Under the pieces are notes generated by a model. It saw nothing but the letters and a program-made list of their open reading frames with translations, made no database searches and was not told the origin of the DNA. Source: Izhakiella australiensis (GTDB lineage: Bacteria; Pseudomonadota; Gammaproteobacteria; Enterobacterales; Enterobacteriaceae). Taken from it: a DNA stretch of 64,000 nt. The translations under genes were made by a program, and so were the position numbers. Where the stretch lies: assembly GCF_002006995.1 (NCBI RefSeq), contig NZ_MRUL01000014.1:1-64000 (forward strand). Direction: 5' to 3'. Below are positions 8,267-16,217 of this stretch, one piece after another (position 1 is the stretch's first letter; the number at the start of each line of letters is the position of its first letter).

Positions 8267-8297
8267 TCTGGTTTCCACTCTTTTTGGAAAGCGAATT

Positions 8298-9029
8298 ATG
8301 AGCAGACTTGAGAATAAAATTGCCCTGGTGCTGGGCGGCGCCAAAGGCATTGGACTGGCGATATCCAGCCGCTTTGCCGCCGAAGGCGCTACCACCTGGT
8401 TTACCAGCAGAAACGCGCAGGATCTGCAACTTGCCCGCCAGCAGATTGGCGATCGCGGTCATCCGCTGCAGGCGGAGCTTGAGCAGCCGCAGGCCTTAGA
8501 GCAGCTAATGGCGCAGGTTGATCAGCAGCACGGCCGGCTGGACGTTCTGGTTATCAACGCCGGGATGTCAGAATACGCCACGCTGGAAAGCGTCTCGCCA
8601 GAGGACTTCGACCGTCATTTCAGCCTCAACGTGCGCTCGCCGCTGTTTGCGCTGCAGGCCGCTCTGCCGCTGCTAAAACCGGGCGCCAGCGTGGTGCTAA
8701 TCGGCTCGATCGCCGCCAGCATCGGCACGCCAGGCTATGGCGTTTACGGCGCGACAAAAGCCGCGTTGCGCTCTTTTGCCCGCAGTTGGACCAGTGAGCT
8801 TGCCGCGCGCGGTATCAGGATTAACGTCGTCGCGCCAGGACCAATTGATACGGCCATGTTCGCTTCAGTGTCCGATGAAATGCGCGAGGCCATCGTTAGC
8901 CGCATTCCCGCCGGGCGTATGGGCAAAGCGAGCGAAGTCGCCAACGCCGCGCTGTTTCTCGCCAGCGATGAAAGCAGCTTTATCGCTGGCGGCGAGCTCT
9001 GCGTCGACGGCGGCATGACGCAGGTCTGA
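8298..9029 (+). CDS. SDR-family NAD(P)-dependent oxidoreductase
   Basis: 243 residues, classical short-chain dehydrogenase length. It shows the Rossmann motif GGAKGIG (13-19), NAG (87-89), the asparagine of LNV (111), serine of IGSIAA (about 137) and the catalytic YGATK (Y150, K154); the end FIAGGELCVDGGMTQV is typical. Substrate unknown; such HxlR-linked SDRs usually reduce carbonyls or quinones. Its last codons are repeated downstream (see the 83-bp repeats), a sign of local duplication or past gene replacement. Confidence 0.92.
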   Translation: MSRLENKIALVLGGAKGIGLAISSRFAAEGATTWFTSRNAQDLQLARQQIGDRGHPLQAELEQPQALEQLMAQVDQQHGRLDVLVINAGMSEYATLESVSPEDFDRHFSLNVRSPLFALQAALPLLKPGASVVLIGSIAASIGTPGYGVYGATKAALRSFARSWTSELAARGIRINVVAPGPIDTAMFASVSDEMREAIVSRIPAGRMGKASEVANAALFLASDESSFIAGGELCVDGGMTQV

Positions 9030-9190
9030 TGCCATGAGTCTGGCCCGAGGTTGTTAGCCGCTTTGCTCTCATCGCCGGGTTGTACATCAACGGCGGTATG
9101 ACGCAGGTCTGATGCCATGAGTCCGGCCTGATGTTGTAAGCCGCTTTGCTCTCATCGCCGGGTTGTAGATCGACGGCGGTATGATGCGGC
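9008..9190. repeat. 83-bp tandem repeats derived from the 3' end of an SDR gene
   Basis: After the SDR stop codon the sequence TGATGCCATGAGTC.GGCC recurs with a period of 83 bases (9027 and 9110). Each unit ends in a degenerate copy of an SDR C-terminus: read in frame it gives ALIAGLYINGGMTQV and stop, parallel to the functional FIAGGELCVDGGMTQV. The last copy (ending near 9190) is mutated (ATGATGCGGC in place of ATGACGCAGG). These look like leftover gene tails, not regulatory repeats. Confidence 0.75.
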
Positions 9191-9281
9191 GCAATCAATC
9201 CCATAATAACGCCCGCCAGCCATAGTCCGAACCGGCTGTTTAAGGCATTATGCTGAAAACAGCCGGCAGGATAACAACACC

Positions 9282-9740
9282 ATGCACACTGCGCTTCAAT
9301 GGCATAAAGACCGTTTTCTGATTACCACCGACGTCGCGCAGCAGGACGTTGCGGCAATCCACCGCTATCTCACCCGATCGAGCTGGGCGGCAGGAATCGA
9401 CCTGGAAACCGTGCAGCTTGCCATCGCCAATAGCCTTAATTTCGGCCTGTTTGACGGCGCTCAGCAGATCGGCTTTGCCCGCTTTGTTACCGATTACGCT
9501 ACCTTTGCCTATCTGTGCGACGTTTACGTATTGGAAAAGTATCAGGGAGAGGGATTAGGCCGCTGGCTGGTTGCCTGCTGCCAGGCGCACCCGGTGTGTG
9601 AAAAGCTGCGTCGGATGCTGCTGTTTACCACCACCGCGCCCTGGCTGTACCAGAAGTTTGGCTATCAACCGATCAATCGCCCTGACTATGCCTGGACCAT
9701 CACCCGGCCGGATATTTATCAGCTGAAAAAAGCCGACTGA
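9282..9740 (+). CDS. GNAT-family N-acetyltransferase
   Basis: 152 residues. The acetyl-CoA binding signature is visible as VYVLEKYQGEGLGRWLV (about residues 82-98; the Q/RxxGxG/A motif is QGEGLG), preceded by the beta-strands IGFARFVTDYATFAYLCDV and followed by LLFTTTAPWLYQKFGYQP, the usual C-terminal GNAT beta-alpha segment. Small stand-alone GNATs of this shape acetylate amines of small molecules or proteins; the substrate cannot be told. Convergent with eryD, 26 bases apart. Confidence 0.88.
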   Translation: MHTALQWHKDRFLITTDVAQQDVAAIHRYLTRSSWAAGIDLETVQLAIANSLNFGLFDGAQQIGFARFVTDYATFAYLCDVYVLEKYQGEGLGRWLVACCQAHPVCEKLRRMLLFTTTAPWLYQKFGYQPINRPDYAWTITRPDIYQLKKAD

Positions 9741-9766
9741 GATGAACCGACCGCCAGGGGCATCGC

Positions 9767-10726
9767 TTACTCAGCCGCCAGCAGCGCCGTTGCGGTCAGC
9801 TCATCGGTGATCAAACCATGAAGAATGCCGCCGCACAGCACCGCGCGGATCGCTTCAATCTTGCCGCTACCACCAGCGATAGCCACGATGCGCTGCTTGC
9901 GGTTAGGGTCCAGCGACACCGCCAGAGTGCGAGAGGTAAGCTGGGTATTAACCAGATAGCCTTTTTTATCCACGAAGTGGCCGAGGATCTCCCCGACGCC
10001 GCCTGAAGCCGAGATGTCGCGGATTTCATCTTCCTGCAGCATGCCGGCTTCCACCAGCTGCGCGGCAGGTTCGACGCCGCCGATGCCGACCAGTTTTAGC
10101 GGCGCCCGCTCGGCCATGGCGAACACTTCACTCACCCCGCTTTGCGCCAGCAGTACCTGTTTATCCTGCTGGGTATTGGCAAAAAACGGCACCGGCATGA
10201 TATAGGCAGTGGCGCCGGTCTTATCGGCAATGCGGTGCATAACATCGTGGGGATTGAGCGCATAGCTGCGAGTCAGGCAGCCGAGCAGTGAAACAAAGCG
10301 CACGTTGCGCGCGTCGGTGCGCGGCATCTGATGGATCATCGCCGCCAGCGTACGGCCGTGGCCCAGGCCGATTACCCCCTGCGGATCGGCCAGCAGCTGA
10401 GCGCGCAAAAAGGCGGCGCCGGCCATGCCGAGCGCCCGGACGGGCAAACCACTTTCAGCTAAATCCGGCGCAACCTGACAAAAGCTCAGACCGAAACGCT
10501 CGCGCAGCCGCTCCTCAAGTTCAAGGCATTCGACAATGTCGCCATCAATGCTGACTTTTACCGCCCCTTCGGCCACCACTCTGGCTATCATGCGGTGAGT
10601 TTTGACCGAAGGCAGCCCCAGCCGCTTCGCCACTTCCGCCTGCGTCAGGCCACCAACGTAGTGCAGCCAGGCGGCGCGCAGCGCCAACGAGTCCTCGGTT
10701 TCAGTCGACGTCACTGGCTGTTTCAT
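9767..10726 (-). CDS. eryD: EryD, SorC/DeoR-type repressor of the erythritol operon
   Basis: 319 residues. N-terminal helix-turn-helix (GLTQAEVAKRLGLPSVKTHRMIARV, about residues 26-51) followed by a SorC-type sugar-binding domain (GLGHGRTLAAMIHQMP, LLGCLTRSYA, GIGGVEPAAQLVEAG, SASGGVGEILGHF). Length, domain order and position as the fourth gene after eryA, eryB and eryC match EryD of Brucella and rhizobia, which represses the operon until erythritol is present. A GGGAG ribosome site precedes the start. Last gene of the minus-strand operon. Confidence 0.88.
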   Translation of the reverse strand: MKQPVTSTETEDSLALRAAWLHYVGGLTQAEVAKRLGLPSVKTHRMIARVVAEGAVKVSIDGDIVECLELEERLRERFGLSFCQVAPDLAESGLPVRALGMAGAAFLRAQLLADPQGVIGLGHGRTLAAMIHQMPRTDARNVRFVSLLGCLTRSYALNPHDVMHRIADKTGATAYIMPVPFFANTQQDKQVLLAQSGVSEVFAMAERAPLKLVGIGGVEPAAQLVEAGMLQEDEIRDISASGGVGEILGHFVDKKGYLVNTQLTSRTLAVSLDPNRKQRIVAIAGGSGKIEAIRAVLCGGILHGLITDELTATALLAAE

Positions 10727-10834
10727 TGCTCACTCCCTTTGCGGCCTGAAAAGGTGAATCTGCCCCGGCGGATAACACATCACTGCACCGATAATTTTCA
10801 AGTACCTTACCGTTTCGCTGAATGATGTCCAGCC

Positions 10835-11767
10835 TCACAGATGCAAATCTTCGAGGCCGGTATCAATCCACGGCTGCCAGAAGGCCACGCTTTCGGCAAT
10901 ATCCTCGACTACCCGGCGGTCGCTGGGTTCGCGCTCTTTGAAGCTGAGTTCAAGACAGATTTCATTATCAACCGCACCGCCGCGTTTAAACGCCTCCAGC
11001 AGCGGCGCAGGCTGAATGCGCCCGTTGGCATTATATTCGGCGGTGAACGGCCGATGGCCCCCTTTATCCAGCATGCTCTGCTTAATATGTATAATCGGCG
11101 AATATTGCGGTACGGCAGCGGCCCAGGCGTAGGGATCGTAATCCTGCGGATTCGTCGAGGTGACATCGCCGTGATCGATATCCGCCATCATCCACATAGG
11201 GATCGCCATCTGCGCCGCGCTCAGCCGCTGCTGCAGTTGCAGGCAGCTTTCAATGGTGGCACCAAATTCGCGCGCAACGCTCATCGGCTCCCAGAACAGA
11301 TAGTCAAGGCCAGCGGATTTGGCATGTTCAGCCACCTCGGCCCAACATTCGATTGCGCGTTCGATCAGCGCTTCACGTCGCGTCGGCTGGTCAAAATCCT
11401 GCCAGGTAAAAATGGCGAACTGCGATCCCACCGATTTGCCCCCCAGTTCGGCGGTGATATCGGCGAAAGTTTTAAACCAGTCGACATAGTAGCGCCGCAC
11501 ATCGGCATCAGGATGACCGAAGTGATTCAGCCGGCCGTAAGGGCCGGTCATACCGGAGGTGACGCGCACGCCGGTTTGCACCAGTGCCGCGTTCATCCGC
11601 CGGGTCATGCTGCGGATCAACGGCGCCGGCCAGCCGGGATTAATAAACTCGTGCGTCAGCTGCAAATCGCGAATGCGGATGCTGCGCGCCACGGTGGTAA
11701 TTAAGTCTTCAGGCTCGGCAAAGCGATTAACCAGCGGATTGGTGTTCAGCGAGAGCGTCAGCGCCAT
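10835..11767 (-). CDS. eryC: EryC, tetrulose-phosphate isomerase/racemase (TIM barrel)
   Basis: 310 residues from the ATG at 11767 (GGAGGG 7-8 bases upstream), 13 bases after the eryB stop; the longer frame would overlap eryB. Sugar-phosphate isomerase/epimerase TIM-barrel family, with acidic and histidine residues of the metal site in MADIDHGDVTS and WEPMS. In Brucella EryC converts L-3-tetrulose-4-phosphate into the D form, the third step of erythritol use. Assignment rests on synteny between eryB and eryD and the family. Confidence 0.85.
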   Translation of the reverse strand: MALTLSLNTNPLVNRFAEPEDLITTVARSIRIRDLQLTHEFINPGWPAPLIRSMTRRMNAALVQTGVRVTSGMTGPYGRLNHFGHPDADVRRYYVDWFKTFADITAELGGKSVGSQFAIFTWQDFDQPTRREALIERAIECWAEVAEHAKSAGLDYLFWEPMSVAREFGATIESCLQLQQRLSAAQMAIPMWMMADIDHGDVTSTNPQDYDPYAWAAAVPQYSPIIHIKQSMLDKGGHRPFTAEYNANGRIQPAPLLEAFKRGGAVDNEICLELSFKEREPSDRRVVEDIAESVAFWQPWIDTGLEDLHL

Positions 11768-11780
11768 ATTGTCACCCTCC

Positions 11781-13316
11781 CTATTGCGCACTGGCCAATT
11801 TTAACGCCGCGTCACTGCTAAACTGGGCGTTAAACCAGGCGTTAAACTGCTGGCGCTGTTCATCGCTGAGGTGCAATCCATGCTTGGTGCGACGAGTAAG
11901 AATATCCTCCGCCTGCTGCGCCCACTCATGGCTGACCAGATAGCGCACTTCCGCTTCGTAAAGCTGGCCGCCAAAGTGACGACCAAGCTCGCTGAGCTGC
12001 TGCGCTTCGCCCAGCAGCGCCCGGCAGCGGGTACCGTATAAACGCCCATAGTGTTTGCGCAGCGCGCGCGGCAGCCACGGATATTGCATTTTCAGGTGCT
12101 GGTTAAAGTTTTCAAAATCGGCATCGGCGATATCGCCGCCGGGCAGCACGGCATCGCGCGTCCAGTCAGCGCCCATCTGCGGAAAGTAGTTTGCCAGACG
12201 CTGTAATGCGTGCTCCGCCAGCTTACGGAACGTGGTGATTTTACCGCCGAAAACGTGCAGCAGCGGCGCGCCGCCTTTACTGTCGAGGTCAAACAGATAG
12301 TCGCGCGTTACCGCCGAGGGATTCCCCTTGCCATCATCAAACAGCGGGCGTACGCCGGAAAAGCTGGTGATAATATCGTCTGCGGTCAGCTTTACCTTAA
12401 AGTAGCGATTAACCGCGTCCATCAGATACTGGATTTCGTTATCCTCGGCCATCACATCTTCCGCCGCGCCGTCCCAGGCGATGTCAGTCGTGCCAATCAG
12501 CGCTTTATCCCCTTCATAGGGGTTAATAAAGATCACCCGCTTGTCATGGTTTTGCACCAGATAAGCCTGCTGCCCTTCCCAGAATTTCGGCACGATAATA
12601 TGCGAGCCTTTCACCAGGCGTACCTTACGGCTGCTCTGGGTGTGAGTCACGTTATGAATAATATCCAGCACCCAGGGGCCGGCGGCGTTAATCAGCGCCT
12701 TCGCTTTCACCGTACGCGTACTGTCTTGTACGACATCGTGCAGGATGATTTCCCAGTGATCCGAATGGCGAACCGCCGCCTGACAGCGGGTGCGGGTCAG
12801 AATGGTCGCGCCGCGTTCCGCCGCATCCAGCGCGTTGAGCGTAACCAGTCGCGCATCGTCTACCCAGCAGTCTGAATATTCAAAGCCGCGCGTATAGCTA
12901 TCCAGCAGCGGCGCCCCTTCCGGATCGCGCTGCAAATTCAGAGCGCGGGTGCCGGGCAACTTTTTACGCCCGCCAAGATGGTCATACAGAAACAGCCCCA
13001 GACGCACCAGCCAGGCGGGCCGGTCCTGCGGGCTATGGGGTAACACAAAGCGCATCGGCCAGATAATATGACAGGCCGAATTCAGCAGCACCTCGCGCTC
13101 GATCAGCGCCTCGCGCACCAGGCGAAACTCATAATACTCCAGGTAGCGCAGGCCGCCGTGGATAAGCTTCCCGGAGCGGGAAGAGGTTCCCTGCGCCAGA
13201 TCGTCTTTTTCACACATCATCACACTCAGACCCCGGCCAGCCGCATCGCGCGCGATACCTGCGCCGTTAATGCCGCCGCCAATCACAAACAGGTCCAGCA
13301 GTGGTGCTTCACTCAT
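11781..13316 (-). CDS. eryB: EryB, FAD-dependent erythritol-phosphate dehydrogenase (GlpD family)
   Basis: 511 residues. The FAD-binding motif GGGINGAG (13-20) is near the N-terminus, followed by SSRSGKLIHGGLRYLE as in GlpD, and FGGKITTFRKLAEHAL typical of the glycerol-3-phosphate dehydrogenase family. In erythritol loci this enzyme oxidises erythritol phosphate to the tetrulose phosphate and passes electrons to the respiratory chain from the inner face of the membrane. GlpD itself would be the alternative, but the position between eryA and eryC argues for EryB. AGGAG lies 7 bases before the start. Confidence 0.88.
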   Translation of the reverse strand: MSEAPLLDLFVIGGGINGAGIARDAAGRGLSVMMCEKDDLAQGTSSRSGKLIHGGLRYLEYYEFRLVREALIEREVLLNSACHIIWPMRFVLPHSPQDRPAWLVRLGLFLYDHLGGRKKLPGTRALNLQRDPEGAPLLDSYTRGFEYSDCWVDDARLVTLNALDAAERGATILTRTRCQAAVRHSDHWEIILHDVVQDSTRTVKAKALINAAGPWVLDIIHNVTHTQSSRKVRLVKGSHIIVPKFWEGQQAYLVQNHDKRVIFINPYEGDKALIGTTDIAWDGAAEDVMAEDNEIQYLMDAVNRYFKVKLTADDIITSFSGVRPLFDDGKGNPSAVTRDYLFDLDSKGGAPLLHVFGGKITTFRKLAEHALQRLANYFPQMGADWTRDAVLPGGDIADADFENFNQHLKMQYPWLPRALRKHYGRLYGTRCRALLGEAQQLSELGRHFGGQLYEAEVRYLVSHEWAQQAEDILTRRTKHGLHLSDEQRQQFNAWFNAQFSSDAALKLASAQ

Positions 13317-13356
13317 GGTCTACTCCTCACGGGCTTTTATCCCGCCCTGTGTTACA

Positions 13357-14922
13357 TCAGGATTCAAAGCGTTTACGTACATCATGCAACCCGCTCCACA
13401 CCGGCGGCAGCAGCGTACGCGCCTGGCGGTAGCTGTCATACAGCGCGGTAAAGCGGGCCTGTTGCAGCGCATCCGGCTGTTCGCAGCTTCCCAGCAGCGG
13501 CGTGACCCAGCTGTCGATGCAGCTTTCCATATCCGCATAGGCGCCAATGGCGACCGCCGCCATCATTGCCGCGCCGGCGGCGCCCGCCTCTTCGCGCACG
13601 TTGACGCGCACCGGCGCGCCCAGCGCTGCGGCAAAAATCTCCCGCAGGCGGGCAGAGCGTCCGGCGCCGCCGGAGAGTCGGATTTCACGGGGAACCTCGC
13701 CCATCGCCTGATAGCAATCGCGCGCCGCCAGGCCGATGCCTTCAATAACGGCGCGTAGCAGATCGGCAAATCCATGGCGGGGGTTCAGACCAATAAAGCT
13801 GGCGCGCGCGTCGGCATTAACAAAGGGACCGCGCTCTCCGGCTTCGGATATATAGGGATGGAATAACAATGAGTCCGGCCGGGCTTCGCTTAGCCAGCGA
13901 TCGATATGACTGACCAGCTTGCCGTGATCGACCTGACCGCCAAAGTCATTAATCAGCGATTCCGCCATCTGCAATGCCCAATCAAGGTTGAGAGTTGCCG
14001 CCATATTGGTCTGCACCTGGGTCACCATGCCAGGCAGCGGCAGCGCGATCACATAGCCGGTCTGCTCCTGGTTAAGCCAGACCTGTTCTGCGGACACCGC
14101 GCGCATATGGACGCCGGTCGAACCAACAATCGAACAACCCGTATTCTCTTCACCGGTATGAACGCCGGCGCCGAGGGCGGTCATTACCATATCCACGTAG
14201 CCAAGGCAGACCGGCGTTCCTTCATATAAGCCGGTGGCGTGCGCCGCTTCGGTCGTTAAAGGATGAACCGTCTGCGTTCCCTCGATGATTTCCGGCAGCA
14301 GGCGACGATGGGCGCTTAGCCCCAGCGCATCAATCACCCGATCGTCATAATGGCGATGGCGAAAGTTACCAAAGGTGAAGCTGGCCTCGGAGGGATCGGT
14401 AGCGCGTACGCCAGTCAGATTCAGATACAGCCAATCTTTACAGTGCAACGCCACTTCCGCGCGTTGCAGCAAATCGGGATAGTGCCGGGACATATGTGCC
14501 AGCTGCGCGCCTTGCTGGCAGGTATTAAGGCCGGTGCCGGTCGCTTCAAAGCGGGCGCGCGCCTGCGGCGAGGCGCTTAATGCCTGCACGGTCGGCGCGG
14601 CACGGCCATCCAGCCAGATCCAGGCATCGCTGACCGGCTGATTATTTTTCCCCACCAGCCAGCTGCCATCACCCTGGGCGGTAACCGCCAGCGCCGCGGT
14701 GCGCTGCGCAAGATTGGCAACGTCCAGCGCCAGCAGGCGAATGGCACGCACGCAGTCGCGCCAGGTCCGCGCCATATCCTGCTGGGCCGAACCGTCGGGG
14801 CCGCTGTGATAATGATTGCGTACCGCGCCGGTTCCCAACTGCTGGCCCTGCAGATCGAAAGCCACCGCTTTGACCACTGAAGTTCCAGCGTCAATGCCGA
14901 TAATAATATCGCGATTATCCAT
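13357..14922 (-). CDS. eryA: EryA, erythritol kinase (FGGY family)
   Basis: 521 residues, FGGY carbohydrate kinase. The N-terminal phosphate-binding segment GIDAGTS (9-15) and QGDGSW (83-88) are present; the C-terminal ATP domain shows EGIGLAARDCYQAMG and RLSGGAGRSARLREIFA. In Brucella EryA phosphorylates erythritol to L-erythritol-4-phosphate with ATP, in the cytoplasm. First gene of the minus-strand eryABCD operon, facing the transporter operon across a 641-base region. Other FGGY substrates are possible on sequence alone; the neighbours make erythritol the best call. Confidence 0.88.
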   Translation of the reverse strand: MDNRDIIIGIDAGTSVVKAVAFDLQGQQLGTGAVRNHYHSGPDGSAQQDMARTWRDCVRAIRLLALDVANLAQRTAALAVTAQGDGSWLVGKNNQPVSDAWIWLDGRAAPTVQALSASPQARARFEATGTGLNTCQQGAQLAHMSRHYPDLLQRAEVALHCKDWLYLNLTGVRATDPSEASFTFGNFRHRHYDDRVIDALGLSAHRRLLPEIIEGTQTVHPLTTEAAHATGLYEGTPVCLGYVDMVMTALGAGVHTGEENTGCSIVGSTGVHMRAVSAEQVWLNQEQTGYVIALPLPGMVTQVQTNMAATLNLDWALQMAESLINDFGGQVDHGKLVSHIDRWLSEARPDSLLFHPYISEAGERGPFVNADARASFIGLNPRHGFADLLRAVIEGIGLAARDCYQAMGEVPREIRLSGGAGRSARLREIFAAALGAPVRVNVREEAGAAGAAMMAAVAIGAYADMESCIDSWVTPLLGSCEQPDALQQARFTALYDSYRQARTLLPPVWSGLHDVRKRFES

Positions 14923-15563
14923 GGAGGCCTCCGCTCAGCGGGCAAAACTCATGACGGCAGGTGGAGAGGATCATTTGTTATACCTGTGTATTAGTATTGT
15001 TAATCATCAACGGTAACCAGGGGCGCTTACCTCTATCACACAGTTAACATTAAAAGTGTATTTTTTTTCTATAGTGATAATAAATTTCTTTCAGTAAATC
15101 GGATCGGATCACATTTTGTTAGCAAAACAGCGCCCTTGTCGCGGGTTAAATCTGCGCCAGGCATCCCTGCCCGTAACGGCCAAAACAAAACGGTTTCCCG
15201 TCACTAACCACCCAACAAATAAAAATACAAATCAATAACTTAAAATTAATAATTCGTTTTTTTATCGCATAAAAATCCTCACTGATAACGGCCTGTTTTC
15301 CGGTTAAAAAATCGCGCCAGTGATAAAAAAATGCACAGAAGAGAGATCCAGATCGACTCCTGAAAAAAAAGCCTTACCCCATGTTGACAAGCGCCAGGTT
15401 ATATAACATTTTTCATCTCACTAGTTATCACATTTATAACACATTAAATTCACAATCTCTGAGGTCCGTCTGCCTGCGGCAACGGAGCGCTGTCCGGATA
15501 ATTCCGGCTCCCGCAGCTAACAGCATGTAATCGGCCCTGTAGCGTTATAACGAGGTCAGCACT
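14923..15563. promoter_or_regulatory. Divergent control region between eryABCD and the ery transporter operon
   Basis: 641 bases without a gene, AT-rich in the middle. It must hold promoters for both operons. A TTGACA hexamer at 15384-15389 points toward the transporter operon, but no good -10 lies at 16-18 bases from it. Repeated GTTAT/ATAAC dyads cluster on the transporter side (15398-15407, 15424-15440, 15544-15551). No clear full CRP site was found, only TGTGA half sites. Confidence 0.6.
15398..15440. promoter_or_regulatory. Two GTTAT...ATAAC dyads, candidate EryD or DeoR operators
   Basis: GTTATATAAC (15398-15407) is a perfect 10-bp palindrome. Sixteen bases on, GTTAT and ATAAC again face each other with a 7-base gap (15424-15440). 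A third copy, GTTATAAC, lies at 15544-15551 just before the ribosome site of the first transporter gene. Two regulators are encoded in the locus, EryD and a DeoR-type protein; either could bind. Inference from repetition and position. Confidence 0.4.
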
Positions 15564-16217
15564 ATGAATACTGCGTCAGCTTTAACGGTGCAGGTCAACG
15601 CACGAACCCGCAAACGGGTGGCGATCGCCGCTGTTGTCACGCTGGTTGTGTTGGCTGCCATTGCTCTGGATACCAAAGTGGTGAAGGTCGGCTCGGCAGA
15701 AAACGTTGCCGAACAAGGTTTCTCGCCGGATAGCTATGGCAGCCGTACCTTCCCGGAAATAAAGAAAAGCGTTGAGGGACGTGCCGTTGAAGCCAGCAAA
15801 CTGTATGACGCACTGAAAGCTGACCAGCAGGCGGCGACAAAGCAATATGGCGTTGGTTCGCCAATGCCGGTGTTCTCCGTCTCCTTTAGCGCCACCGGCG
15901 GTGAGTGCAAAAGCGGCTTCTGTACGCTGAAAGTCGCCGGACTACCGCAAGAGGTCCACGTACGGATACAAACCGGGCCGGCGATCAACGGCACCGATCT
16001 GCGCGACGCAACGGGTTCAATTCAGTTCGGCGATTTCAAAAACCAGATCGAATACCAGAACGCCGGTTCGGCAATTAACCGGGCGATGAAAGCCAGCGTA
16101 CTGGAACCGCTGAAGGGGGAGAGTCTGACGGGAAAAGAGCTTAAAGGCACCGGCGTGTTTCGTCTGTTAACGCCGACTAACTGGCTTATTACCCCCGTCA
16201 GTCTGGAGGTAAAATGA
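15564..16217 (+). CDS. DUF2291 membrane-anchored periplasmic protein of the sugar ABC operon
   Basis: 217 residues. A hydrophobic segment (about 21-35, AIAAVVTLVVLAAIAL) acts as an uncleaved anchor or signal; the rest is a periplasmic domain with TFPEIKKSVEGRAV, KQYGVGSPMPVFSVSF and GTGVFRLLTPTNWLITPVSLEV, the pattern of the DUF2291 family. These proteins are regularly encoded with ribose-type ABC importers, including erythritol loci, but their role is unknown. GAGG lies 8 bases before the ATG. Its stop overlaps the ATPase start (ATGA). Confidence 0.8.
   Translation: MNTASALTVQVNARTRKRVAIAAVVTLVVLAAIALDTKVVKVGSAENVAEQGFSPDSYGSRTFPEIKKSVEGRAVEASKLYDALKADQQAATKQYGVGSPMPVFSVSFSATGGECKSGFCTLKVAGLPQEVHVRIQTGPAINGTDLRDATGSIQFGDFKNQIEYQNAGSAINRAMKASVLEPLKGESLTGKELKGTGVFRLLTPTNWLITPVSLEVK

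Noticed and set aside
9008-9190. CRISPR-like or regulatory repeat array
   Set aside because: Units of 83 bp are not interspersed with unique spacers and carry protein-coding tail sequence; best read as gene debris.
15384-15412. TTGACA at 15384 as a complete sigma-70 promoter
   Set aside because: The bases 16-18 positions downstream (CATTTT) are a poor -10, while TATAAC lies only 12 bases away; promoter not called.
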